Assembly (NCBI GenBank): GCA_030262775.1
Contig: JAJSZP010000006.1
Location: forward strand, 1 to 36,141
Source: Deltaproteobacteria bacterium
Lineage (GTDB): Bacteria > Desulfobacterota > Desulfobacteria > Desulfobacterales > ETH-SRB1
Direction: 5' to 3'
DNA: 36,141 bases
Shown here: in pieces, positions 1 through 8,790 of the stretch
Layout: every line of letters begins with the position of its first letter
Numbering within the stretch: position 1 is the stretch's first letter
Notes under the pieces: model-generated
Databases searched by the model: none
Told to the model about the DNA's origin: nothing
What the model saw: the letters and a program-made list of their open reading frames with translations, nothing else
Made by a program: the position numbers and the translations under genes

Positions 1-230
<230 letters not shown>

Positions 231-300
231 AAAACTTTTGACACAAATATTGTACGTTTTTATGTGCTTATATCTAAATTTGTTAGATTGATGATTATAT

Positions 301-418
<118 letters not shown>

Positions 419-425
419 ATTTTAT

Positions 426-458
426 AAACCCGGAACCATTTTTGGTTTCGGGTTTTTT
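426..458 (+). terminator. Rho-independent terminator of the rRNA operon
   Basis: A 12-bp stem 'aaacccggaacc' / 'ggtttcgggttt' with one G-U pair and a 6-nt loop runs directly into a run of six T on the + strand. It starts 8 nt after the 5S gene. It also overlaps the stop codon of the convergent radical SAM gene. On the - strand the T-run after the stem is weaker, so bidirectional termination is possible but not certain. Confidence 0.9.
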
Positions 459-2310
459 ATTTTGGGATAGCTAAACTAAGGTATTTTTTATTTTCCTCGA
501 ACATTAATTTTTTGCTAACCATTATTCGGAGAAAAGAAATAATTTTATCATCTGACAATTCAGGAAAATGTTCTAATATTTTTTTTATTGATCGGTGATG
601 CTGGCAGAAAAGATATATTTCCCTGGATTTTCCTTTAAGACGGTGAGTTAATGTTCTATCATTAAACTGTTTTTGAATTATTATGAGAAAATTCCGACCA
701 TCAAGAAAACTGAGAATGGGCTCAAAAAAAGAATTTTTATGAAGAGATTCATATTCCATCTTCCAGGCTTTAATCCTTTGTTTGACAGGCTTCCAAAGTT
801 TTTTCTGATACCCAAGATCGCCTTGATATGCTTGTATTAAAAATCGCATTGAAGAAGATATATTTTGTGGCAATAGATCTGCATAGCGAGGGTGGTTATA
901 TAATGCTTTAATTCCGAATTGTTGTGGGTTTTGCCATACCGGACTTTCAAGGCCCAGCCAAAAATTAACCTGCCGCAAAGGACGGAATGGAGCTGTAAAT
1001 TCCAAATTCCGCAGTGTTTCTTCAACATCGTCCATATCACTGCCTGGGAATTGAAGTATCAGATTTGAATTATTAACAATTTCCAGATGTTCGCAATTTT
1101 TCATAATTTCTAAATTTTGTATGGCTGTGGTTCCTTTATTCAGTTTTTTGAGCAGCCTGGTGCTGAGCGACTCTATGCCGATCTGCACTTCACTCATTCC
1201 TGCATCACGCATTATTTTAAGATTTGCCATGGTTGTTGTAGCTCGTATTTCAGAAAAAAAACGAAAATCCTTATTAAGCTCTTTCAGTTGAGTAAAAACT
1301 TTTTTAGACTCTTTAACCGGAAGGGCATTATCAGTAAAGGCAACAGAAAGTGTCTTATACTTTGAAGTGAGGCTATCAACTTCGCAAACCACTTCAGAAT
1401 GACCTTTTGATCTATAACCATCCCACTGCAGGTTTAGATTGCAAAAAGCGCATCCCTTGATTTTTTTTGATCTTTGTGCATAGTGCCACCAGCATCCTCT
1501 GGAAATTTCACATAAAATAGTGGGGAAAAAATTTGTATTTGAGCTGAATGTTTGAAGCAGATCAAAATAATCGTCAAAATCAGGCATCGGGAGATTGCCA
1601 AGTGTTTCCATTTGATAGAATATGTTTGAATTATTATCTGTTATGGATTCCTTTGAGATAACACCTTTAATGGGAGGGATTTTATCTGTTTTACCAGAAA
1701 TGCCGAGTTGATGTACTAATTGGCTTAAAGGCAACTCACCTTCGCCTTTGACCACGAAATCTATCTCCGGTATTAATTTAAACAGCTCTTTTGATGCACC
1801 TGCAAATGTTGAACCTCCTAATACAATTTTAAGGTCAGGATGCTTTATTTTTATTTGCTTAATTATATAAAGCGAGGAAGTTAGCTGGCACTGACATACA
1901 GAAAAACCTGCAAGACAAAATTTATTCCAGTTTATGCTTTCAATAAAAGAATCGGTAACTTTTTTTACCTTTGAAACAAGTTCGTTAAAGCTTAACTTGT
2001 TAAATGGAGACTTATTTTTAGCTTCCCTATAAAAAATTTTTTCAATAGTTTTAAGTTTTTCATGGGATAACATGGCAGCGTATATAGTCTCAGCAAGCCA
2101 AGTTCTTTCTGAAATGAAATGATATAGTTTATAGCCTATAGTTTCAGCCACCTTTAAATAAAAGTGATGAGCTGCAATATTGAGATAGGGGAACTGTAAT
2201 TTTAAATATGCTTTCAGAGTACCTATCTGAATGGATGGGCGGCTGAAAAGTGACCACGGCATAGAAACAAGTATTACATCTTTACATTTGTTTGTTCGCT
2301 GAGATTTCAT
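457..2310 (-). CDS. B12-binding radical SAM protein, RiPP C-methyltransferase-like
   Basis: The 617-aa product resembles the RiPP-maturation radical SAM C-methyltransferase family (TIGR03975/rSAM_ocin type). The N-terminus carries that family's 'VSMPWSLFSRPSIQIG' stretch. Residues about 130-205 form a Rossmann-like cobalamin-binding domain ending 'FVVKGEGELP', without a DxHxxG motif. The radical SAM core begins at 'SRGCWW', with cluster cysteines C273, C287 and C290, followed by 'NLNLQWDGYRSK'. The spacing CX13CX2C is wider than usual for the family as I remember it. The expected reaction is cobalamin- and SAM-dependent methylation at an unactivated carbon. No precursor peptide gene is visible nearby, so a peptide substrate is unproven. 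It is the last gene of the - strand series, 40 nt after kdsB, and lacks a clear Shine-Dalgarno. Confidence 0.75.
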   Translation of the reverse strand: MKSQRTNKCKDVILVSMPWSLFSRPSIQIGTLKAYLKLQFPYLNIAAHHFYLKVAETIGYKLYHFISERTWLAETIYAAMLSHEKLKTIEKIFYREAKNKSPFNKLSFNELVSKVKKVTDSFIESINWNKFCLAGFSVCQCQLTSSLYIIKQIKIKHPDLKIVLGGSTFAGASKELFKLIPEIDFVVKGEGELPLSQLVHQLGISGKTDKIPPIKGVISKESITDNNSNIFYQMETLGNLPMPDFDDYFDLLQTFSSNTNFFPTILCEISRGCWWHYAQRSKKIKGCAFCNLNLQWDGYRSKGHSEVVCEVDSLTSKYKTLSVAFTDNALPVKESKKVFTQLKELNKDFRFFSEIRATTTMANLKIMRDAGMSEVQIGIESLSTRLLKKLNKGTTAIQNLEIMKNCEHLEIVNNSNLILQFPGSDMDDVEETLRNLEFTAPFRPLRQVNFWLGLESPVWQNPQQFGIKALYNHPRYADLLPQNISSSMRFLIQAYQGDLGYQKKLWKPVKQRIKAWKMEYESLHKNSFFEPILSFLDGRNFLIIIQKQFNDRTLTHRLKGKSREIYLFCQHHRSIKKILEHFPELSDDKIISFLRIMVSKKLMFEENKKYLSLAIPK

Positions 2311-2350
2311 AATAATAAACTGGAAAATTTTAGTTATTTCGGCCCAGTTC

Positions 2351-3094
2351 CTAATTTTCCCCCTGAAGAATTTTGCTTACAGTTTTTATATCTTCTGGAC
2401 GGTCTACACCTATACTTCGGTAATTTGTTATTACAACATGCATTGGAATTCCGTTTTCAAGCAGGCGTAGCTGTTCAAGCTTTTCAACGACTTCAAGACG
2501 GCTCTGTCCAAGAGTAACAAATTGTCTTAAAATTTTCATACGGAAGGCATACAAACCGATGTGACCATACAGCTCGTTTTTCTTACCGTTTCGGCTTGCA
2601 GGTATAGGAGAGCGTGAAAAATATAGAGCCGTATGATTTTTAGCAAAGACTACCTTAACAAGGTCGGGATTTTCGGCTTCCTTTGGATGAATTTTTCTTG
2701 CCAAAGTAGTCACATGAATTTCTGGTAATTCAAAAGGTTTGATCAGTTCGCTAAGCATAGCCGGGTCAAGTGTTGGTTCATCGCCCTGTATGTTAACAAC
2801 AACCGCGTCTTCAGGCACACAGAGTTTTTCTGCTGCTTCCAGTACACGATCGGTGCCGCTTATGTGGTCATTGCATGTCATAACAACAGGCACATTCAGT
2901 GATTTTGCGCTTGAGGCAATCCGTTCGTCATCTGTGGCCAGTATTATTCGTGATAATTCCGGACACTTTCTCGCGCGCTCATAAACATGCCAAAACATGG
3001 GTTTTCCAAGTATCCTGGCCAGTGGTTTGCCCTGAAAACGCTTGGAATTATAACGTGCTGGAATTATGCCATAAAATTTTGGAAGTTTATTCAT
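2351..3094 (-). CDS. kdsB: 3-deoxy-manno-octulosonate cytidylyltransferase (CMP-Kdo synthetase)
   Basis: KdsB activates Kdo by making CMP-Kdo from CTP and Kdo in the cytoplasm; CMP-Kdo is the donor for WaaA. The 247-aa length is normal for the family. Recognisable motifs are the N-terminal '[16 protein letters not shown]' nucleotide-binding loop, 'ATDDERI', 'SGTDR' and 'VVNIQGDEP', all typical of the CMP-sugar synthetase fold. The start is the ATG just before '[13 protein letters not shown]'. It lies about 80 nt downstream of a Kdo transferase-like gene, which fits a shared role in Kdo incorporation. kdsA, kdsC and kdsD are not in the window. Confidence 0.96.
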   Translation of the reverse strand: MNKLPKFYGIIPARYNSKRFQGKPLARILGKPMFWHVYERARKCPELSRIILATDDERIASSAKSLNVPVVMTCNDHISGTDRVLEAAEKLCVPEDAVVVNIQGDEPTLDPAMLSELIKPFELPEIHVTTLARKIHPKEAENPDLVKVVFAKNHTALYFSRSPIPASRNGKKNELYGHIGLYAFRMKILRQFVTLGQSRLEVVEKLEQLRLLENGIPMHVVITNYRSIGVDRPEDIKTVSKILQGEN

Positions 3095-3172
3095 TGCAGA
3101 AGAGTTTCTTATATTTTTTATTTCAGAAATTTACAAACCAAAAAAAGCAAATGAGCGTAACCCCAATCCTTC

Positions 3173-4456
3173 TTACCTGTTATTTAAAATTTTTGTAATA
3201 ATGTTGCATGCTTGTGCTGTACCGCCCTGGCGGTTTTTTAGATACATGAGAGCTTTGTTAAGCACATCTTTATGTGAAGAAGGCTTCTTTGTGTTTTCTA
3301 ATAAAATATCAGCTACTTCCTTCCAACCCGAAGCAATGCGAACAAAGCCCTTTTTTACTATTTCGTTGCCTACCCAGTAAAAGTTTTTCCAGTAAGGTCC
3401 TATAACAGGGATAACTCCACAATTTAAAGCTTCCAGAAAATTTTGTCCACCTAAAGGTGCAAGACTGCCACCCACAAAAGCAGCCTTTGAATGTTTGTAG
3501 GCAAAATTCAGCTCACCAACTGTATCCCATAATATAATTGTGCCAGGCTGAACATGAGTCTTTGCATTTGAGCGCAATATAAAGGGGATTGACAGGCGGC
3601 CTAAGGCATTTTTCCAGTAGGTTATTCTTTGCAGATGTCTTGGAAACAAACCAATAACTGTATTGGGCTGCCTGACCCGGATATAATGGATAATCTTTTC
3701 AACTGCTGTTTCCTCCTCTTGTCTCACAGAACCCAGTATTATTAAATACATGCCAGGCCCAATGATTGAGTCGAGGGTGTCTTTTTTATCGGATAGACCT
3801 TTAGTATTATAGCTTAGACGGTCGAATTTTATGTTCGGCATAACATTAACATTTTTTAGACCGAATAATTTTGCGAATCGACTCGCATCTTTTTCGGATA
3901 TAGCAAAGATTTTATCAGGCCTGATAGTTCGCCATAATGAGGGCCATATAAGATACTTCCTCAAGCTTTTCTGGGTTATCCTGCCGTTTATAATCATTGT
4001 TGAACAACCATATTGTTTTAGCGCATACAAAAGCCCTGGCCAGATTTCAGATTCCAGGAGCACCATAATTTTGGGGCAGACCTGGCTTACAGCTTTTTTC
4101 ATAATGATTGGTCTGTCAAAAGGGCAATATGCCAGAGATACGCTTATTTTTTTGTGATCCTTTATAATATCTATAATTGATTGTTCAAGAATTTCTAATC
4201 CCTGATGAGTGTTGGTCGTTACTATAACTTTGATTGGATATGATAAGCTTAAATTTTTTAGGATTTCACATGCCAGATATGATTCACCAACTGAAGCAGC
4301 TTGAATCCATAGATCCGCCTCAGATAACTTTTTTTTAAGTATTTTTTGCTCATATCCTTCGGCAAGACGATGATTTAAACGAAGTACCGGAAGAAGTATT
4401 TTCCAGACTAAGTCATAAAACCATAAAAAAACTTTTATTGCTGATTTGTGAGAGAT
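3173..4456 (-). CDS. waaA: Second Kdo transferase (WaaA/KdtA paralog) without a canonical start codon
   Basis: The ORF track starts this gene at an internal ATG (4102), but the same frame is open back to 4477. It encodes the missing WaaA N-terminus: a hydrophobic anchor 'VFLWFYDLVWKILLPVL', then 'WIQAASVGES' with the catalytic Glu, 'VTTNTHQG' and 'YCPFDRP'. Downstream are 'LLESEIWPGLL', 'IINGRITQKS' and 'AFVGGSLAPLGGQNFLEAL'. The full-length product (about 430 aa) matches the family. No in-frame ATG, GTG or TTG lies upstream of the homology. An AGGAG at 4469-4465 is followed after 8 nt by an in-frame ATC (4456), which I use as a provisional start. The family transfers Kdo from CMP-Kdo to lipid A precursor at the inner membrane. 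The second, intact waaA is at 14841-16139. This copy could be a functional paralog with a rare start, or one silenced by a start mutation. Confidence 0.8.
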   Translation of the reverse strand: MSHKSAIKVFLWFYDLVWKILLPVLRLNHRLAEGYEQKILKKKLSEADLWIQAASVGESYLACEILKNLSLSYPIKVIVTTNTHQGLEILEQSIIDIIKDHKKISVSLAYCPFDRPIIMKKAVSQVCPKIMVLLESEIWPGLLYALKQYGCSTMIINGRITQKSLRKYLIWPSLWRTIRPDKIFAISEKDASRFAKLFGLKNVNVMPNIKFDRLSYNTKGLSDKKDTLDSIIGPGMYLIILGSVRQEEETAVEKIIHYIRVRQPNTVIGLFPRHLQRITYWKNALGRLSIPFILRSNAKTHVQPGTIILWDTVGELNFAYKHSKAAFVGGSLAPLGGQNFLEALNCGVIPVIGPYWKNFYWVGNEIVKKGFVRIASGWKEVADILLENTKKPSSHKDVLNKALMYLKNRQGGTAQACNIITKILNNR

Positions 4457-4492
4457 GGGTTTTTCTCCTGTTTTAAACTATAAATATTCGGG

Positions 4493-5293
4493 CTAAATTT
4501 CTCTGGGTTTTGGAAATGGAAATGAGTTGAGCAATTGTTGTTTAATTTTCATTAAATTGGGGCGTGAGTAAGTATTTGCAAGTTGCAATATATTGTTAAG
4601 AGATGTATCCGCATTTAAAAATAAAGGTTCAGGTGAGTCAATACCAAATGCGCTGTAATAATCGTAAAATTTGAAATTTTGTCCACTGATTTTGTCCGAT
4701 AATTGTATCCAGGCATTAGGAATTCTAAAGGCATCGGCACTAATTAAGCCATGTAGGCTGGAAGATAAAATAAACTCACAACTTGCAATTTGACGTATGA
4801 AGTCTTCTGTTTCTGATAATACGTCAATAATTATTAAATTTGCATTTTTCTCCGCGAATCTTTGCAAAATCTGATTTTGTCGATCCTTATAATGAGGAAC
4901 AACACCTACTGCATACAGTTTTGATATAATGATGTGATCGGGCAAAAGCATATCACACAATAATCCTGGATCGCCATACGTTTGTATATGCTGTCGGCAT
5001 TTTAGCATGCCTGCCGATTTATAACCTCTTATAGCGTGATAATAATGAATACTATTTTTTTCCCCGCAATCTTCAATAAAGCCGCTTCCCCAAATATGTA
5101 TTTTGCTGCGGAATCGTCCATGTTTAACTCGTTGTAAAATACTACCCACAGCAGTCAAATCGCACTTATTGGGTCTGGCATGCATAACACGTCGCCCCGA
5201 CAGGCGCTCGCACAGTATAGGCGACAGCCAATCCCCAAAGTTTTTCTTATTATTTTTTAGGCTTGTGGACCAATACAACTTTAATGGTTTCAT
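4493..5293 (-). CDS. Polysaccharide pyruvyl transferase family protein
   Basis: The 266-aa product resembles the polysaccharide pyruvyl transferase family (PF04230), whose members add ketal-linked pyruvate, or act as related transferases, on surface glycans. Supporting segments are the N-terminal 'NNKKNFGDWLSP', the mid-region 'IWGSGFI' and the C-terminal 'SSLHGLISADAFRIP', which is characteristic (S-x-L-H-G). It is soluble with no signal peptide. It sits 18 nt after waaP and just before the second waaA, so a role in decorating LPS core or another surface glycan is inferred. The sugar acceptor cannot be read from the sequence. No strong ribosome binding site is visible before the ATG. Confidence 0.8.
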   Translation of the reverse strand: MKPLKLYWSTSLKNNKKNFGDWLSPILCERLSGRRVMHARPNKCDLTAVGSILQRVKHGRFRSKIHIWGSGFIEDCGEKNSIHYYHAIRGYKSAGMLKCRQHIQTYGDPGLLCDMLLPDHIIISKLYAVGVVPHYKDRQNQILQRFAEKNANLIIIDVLSETEDFIRQIASCEFILSSSLHGLISADAFRIPNAWIQLSDKISGQNFKFYDYYSAFGIDSPEPLFLNADTSLNNILQLANTYSRPNLMKIKQQLLNSFPFPKPREI

Positions 5294-5311
5294 AACTGAG
5301 TGATATAATAA

Positions 5312-6130
5312 TCATAAAATGATAGTCGGATCTTTTTGAAAATCCTTTCGATAAATAGCAATGCCTCGTTTTTTTACTTGCTTCCAAAATGTCCTGTCTT
5401 TTGATATAAACACTTGTAATGGTTTGTTGCTGTATATACGAATAAATCGCAATAAATCACGCTTAGTTAAGCCGATATCCATACTCGAAAAGTACAACGA
5501 ACCGATATCCTTGACTCGCCAACGCCGTGGCATGCGATGATGTATCTGCATGCGATGCAAGTCGATCAGATATATTTTTAACTGACTGGGATTGATCCGT
5601 TTTCGTCCTGCCAAAATATTGAGCAAGAAATGGCAGATATAAAAATCTTTATGGTTAATTCCGTGTTCATGAATCTTTCGGGCAATTTTAGCCACTTCCG
5701 TGATCAATGCCCGTTTTAGAGAATAGCTTGGAGGTGATGTCGGCCAATCACGGCAGAAATCTTCAAGGCTTATGGTGTTTGTTAATTCTTCAGTGATAAC
5801 AAAGGATCTTAGATGAGCAGGATTCCAACCTTTTTTGCCATATCCTACCAACCGCATGGTTTTAATTCCTAATTGCTCAAGACGTTGGATAGCTCTCCAT
5901 TCATTTTGCGCACTAATTACCGGCAGACGAAATTGCAGAAAATTTTTTAATATCTCTTTCCATCCAACACCATAATGCAGTTTGGCAAAATAATTTTTGC
6001 CATTAAGTTTAAAACGCAGTGTTTTACGACCATCTTGTTCGCGATATATCTTGCCGTCAATACTGAACAATTGATCGAAACTATTTTTGTTTTGACAATG
6101 TTCTATCCATGTTTTGGGTAAAACTATCAT
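5312..6130 (-). CDS. waaP: LPS core heptose I kinase
   Basis: WaaP/RfaP phosphorylates the first heptose of the LPS inner core with ATP in the cytoplasm. The 272-aa length matches the family. Residues near 'NYFAKLHYG' give the ATP-anchoring Lys. The catalytic loop is 'NHKDFYICHFLLN', the family's HRDFYxCHFLL-type motif with Lys for Arg, and 'IYLIDLHRMQ' follows as the metal-binding segment. Its ATG overlaps the waaG stop by 4 nt, indicating translational coupling. The waaG-waaP pairing is typical of gammaproteobacterial core operons. The product resembles the enterobacterial and Pseudomonas enzymes closely. Confidence 0.93.
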   Translation of the reverse strand: MIVLPKTWIEHCQNKNSFDQLFSIDGKIYREQDGRKTLRFKLNGKNYFAKLHYGVGWKEILKNFLQFRLPVISAQNEWRAIQRLEQLGIKTMRLVGYGKKGWNPAHLRSFVITEELTNTISLEDFCRDWPTSPPSYSLKRALITEVAKIARKIHEHGINHKDFYICHFLLNILAGRKRINPSQLKIYLIDLHRMQIHHRMPRRWRVKDIGSLYFSSMDIGLTKRDLLRFIRIYSNKPLQVFISKDRTFWKQVKKRGIAIYRKDFQKDPTIIL

Positions 6131-7254
6131 GCTGCCACCTGTTCAATAATATCAGCGGCCTTTTCCGGCAGGCTAAAAACATCGGTGTTGGCAATATAAT
6201 TTCTACCATTATATTGCCATTTGTTTTTTTTATCAGAAATTAACATTGAGACTAATAATTGATTGAGTGTTTCCTGCTTAAAAGGTGAAGATATTATTTT
6301 TCCCGCACCGGCAAGCTCAATATGATAACTGTAGCCGCAAACATCAGTTGCAAGCACCGGTAATTCTGATGCCATTGCTTCAATTAAAACCATACCAGCA
6401 GTTTCTCGGTAGGCAGGATGTAGTAAAAGATCGGCCGACACTAAAAATCTGGGCACATCCTTCCGACCGCCTACAAAACGTATTTGCTTTGAAATACCTA
6501 ATCGTTTGGCCAACCACCAAAAAGGTTTAGTGTTATCTTTACCCACGATTAACAAAATCGTTTTTTCTCGCAATCTGAAAGGTAGAGAGGATAGTGCCCG
6601 GATCGCACGATCAACGCCCTTGGTCTTAAAGCCGGAGCCGACCATTAAAACTACATTTTGATTAGAATTGATACCTAATTCATTGCGCAATTTTGCACGA
6701 ATTCCCTCAGCGTTAGGGGGTGCTATGCGATTTCTGGCAATTCCTGGAGGGAGTAAATAAAACCGCTGTTCGGCAGTACCATAATAATCCTTGAAAAATG
6801 CTTTTTCCAGTTCGGAGATCAATAAAATTTCTGTTTTTGATTGCTTATCAAAAACGGCTCGCTCCAATTTTAAATAACTGCGGCAGCGCCCGCTCAAACG
6901 ATACAAAAAACTTTTTGTTTGTGCCTTGGCAGCATAACAAGTGTCAGACGCATAATATACATCCAAACCAGGCATTTTGTTGAATCCGACGACAGCATCA
7001 TAATATTTTGCAGCCAAATGTTTACTAAGCTTTTTAGCAAATGATTCACAACGCCGATGATTGGTTAAACGCCAAACCGGAATTATCGAAACATGCAAAC
7101 CATCCGGCATCTCTCCCACCCATGAACAGGTATACACATCTACTTGATGACCACGCGCCAAACATACTTTGGCTATTCGCAGAAAATCTTGCTGTAACCC
7201 ACCAAAGGGGAAATATTTAAATAGGCAAAATGCAAATTTTGCTTTTTTATCCAT
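6127..7254 (-). CDS. waaG: LPS core glucosyltransferase WaaG (GT4)
   Basis: WaaG transfers the first hexose of the outer core (glucose in E. coli) onto heptose II. The 375-aa product matches the E. coli enzyme along its length. It has 'FCLFKYFPFGGLQQDF' at the N-terminus, 'VVGFNKMPGLDVYYA' in the middle and 'PGIARNR' before the nucleotide-sugar half. The C-terminal GT4 signature 'LLHPAYRETAGMVLIEAMA' contains the E-x7-E type motif. It overlaps the upstream two-domain kinase gene by 8 nt and waaP by 4 nt, so the three are co-translated. The donor sugar in this organism is inferred by homology only. Confidence 0.94.
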   Translation of the reverse strand: MDKKAKFAFCLFKYFPFGGLQQDFLRIAKVCLARGHQVDVYTCSWVGEMPDGLHVSIIPVWRLTNHRRCESFAKKLSKHLAAKYYDAVVGFNKMPGLDVYYASDTCYAAKAQTKSFLYRLSGRCRSYLKLERAVFDKQSKTEILLISELEKAFFKDYYGTAEQRFYLLPPGIARNRIAPPNAEGIRAKLRNELGINSNQNVVLMVGSGFKTKGVDRAIRALSSLPFRLREKTILLIVGKDNTKPFWWLAKRLGISKQIRFVGGRKDVPRFLVSADLLLHPAYRETAGMVLIEAMASELPVLATDVCGYSYHIELAGAGKIISSPFKQETLNQLLVSMLISDKKNKWQYNGRNYIANTDVFSLPEKAADIIEQVAA

Positions 7255-8740
7255 GATTGGACTTTTTAGTAAAAGATTCGATGAACTTTACGTTATGTAC
7301 CATTTCGCGATGGAATACCCTTGCTACTTCCGGCATATCCTTCCAGTTTCTCATAAAACGAGCACAATCACGTTTTAGCGCCCGTCTTAAGCTCCATTTA
7401 AAGATGTGTTCACGCATACCTTCTATATCAATAATAAACATCCTGCTGTCAGCTACAATAAAGTTTGTAGCTTTGAAATCACCATGACTCATGCATGCGT
7501 CGTCAAGCAACTTAAGAATTTCTCCGAATTTTATACTCAGAGCTTCTATGTTAATTTTTCTTGATCTATCAGAAGTGATCAGGCGGTATAGATCTGTTCC
7601 ATCAATATATTCTGATAGGTAATATGAAGTTGACCGAAAAGGCCCCCATCTTTTTTCAAGAAAAGCTATGGGTTTTGCAGTTGGAATCCCCATGCTCACA
7701 AGTCTGTGAGCATTTCGCCATGAAGACCATGCACGAGTATTGCGGGCACATCTTTTTAAGGCATGAATGAAGTTTTTTATATTGTATCTTTTTATTACAA
7801 TGCGCTTTCCATCAACCTCAGCCAGTGCAACGGTTGAGCTTCTCCCGTCTTTCAGCAATTTGCTTGAAGAAATTATCGGGTCAGGGTTTGCAACCAGTCT
7901 TTTTATTTCACCATAATAAGAATTGCGTTCGCAGACCATAAAATTATTCCATGATTTATTGCATACAAAGGCTGTGCATTCGCGGAAGATTTTATTCAGA
8001 TATTTTTTCTTCCTGTTTTTCCTTTGGGATTTTACTTCTTTTAATAGCTGATTAAAAAAACCGCTATCTGGGGGCCATAATCTTTTTTCTGCATAAGTCT
8101 GAAAAACAGCAGAAAACAAATGGTCGAATTCAGGATTGAGCTGGGCCAGAAATAATCCTAAGTTATTAAGACTTATTGCTTTTGGCATGGGTGTTCCTAC
8201 TTGTACTGTATCTACTGTATCGCCGTCAATTGTATAAATGTCGTTGCCAGAGAGAAGCAAGTTGCCTAAATGAAGATCTTTCTGTTTGAGGCCCGTCTCG
8301 TGCTGTTCAGCAATTACGACTGTGATTTGTTTAAGTAATTCACAGCGTTTTTCATCGGTTTTTGCCTTTAAAAGAGCTTTCTGGGGATTATGGGCAGGAA
8401 TAATTCTTTCAAAAACAAGAAGTGGTGTGCCGTCTTGCAGTAGATTGCCCTGAAAAAGAAGAGCAGGCGTTTTTATTCCGGCATTTTTTAAGGCAGTTAC
8501 TCCCTTTATCTCGCGGTCATAGTGCCTTCCGGCACCTCTGGAACTTAAAAACATTTTTACTATAACCGGTTTTTTATCCCATTCACCAGCACACACCAAC
8601 CGCTTACCCGGAATTATGCGCAGTATTTGAGTGCAAACCAGTTCAGAAGTAAAACCATCTGTTTTCATAAGAAGATGAAAAGGAAGTTCAATGTTACGCC
8701 CGGATGAACGAAGATACTGGCTGTCGATTGTTGTTATCAT
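7247..8740 (-). CDS. Two-domain LPS-core-type kinase (tandem InaA/RfaP-like domains)
   Basis: The 497-aa product contains two protein-kinase-like domains of the Kdo/heptose kinase group. Domain 1 (about residues 40-190) has 'KPVIVKMF', 'LKQKDLHLGNLLL' and 'IYTIDGD', corresponding to the ATP Lys, catalytic Asp/Asn loop and metal-binding Asp. Domain 2 (about 300-460) has 'KRIVIKRYN', 'SHGDFKATNF' and 'MFIIDIEGM'. Both retain the expected catalytic residues, so neither is obviously a pseudokinase. There are no membrane segments. Its 8-nt overlap with waaG and the nearby waaP suggest phosphorylation of core heptose or Kdo. The actual acceptors are unknown, and the fusion could act on two positions. 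Confidence 0.75.
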   Translation of the reverse strand: MITTIDSQYLRSSGRNIELPFHLLMKTDGFTSELVCTQILRIIPGKRLVCAGEWDKKPVIVKMFLSSRGAGRHYDREIKGVTALKNAGIKTPALLFQGNLLQDGTPLLVFERIIPAHNPQKALLKAKTDEKRCELLKQITVVIAEQHETGLKQKDLHLGNLLLSGNDIYTIDGDTVDTVQVGTPMPKAISLNNLGLFLAQLNPEFDHLFSAVFQTYAEKRLWPPDSGFFNQLLKEVKSQRKNRKKKYLNKIFRECTAFVCNKSWNNFMVCERNSYYGEIKRLVANPDPIISSSKLLKDGRSSTVALAEVDGKRIVIKRYNIKNFIHALKRCARNTRAWSSWRNAHRLVSMGIPTAKPIAFLEKRWGPFRSTSYYLSEYIDGTDLYRLITSDRSRKINIEALSIKFGEILKLLDDACMSHGDFKATNFIVADSRMFIIDIEGMREHIFKWSLRRALKRDCARFMRNWKDMPEVARVFHREMVHNVKFIESFTKKSNHG

Positions 8741-8790
8741 ATTTGATACTTATTTAGAGACCTTTGCCCCACTTTTTTGCTCTTAGTCTT

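Noticed and set aside
837-1040. 67-aa - strand ORF considered as a RiPP precursor for the radical SAM enzyme
   Set aside because: It lies wholly inside the radical SAM gene in another frame and has no leader-core character or ribosome binding site.
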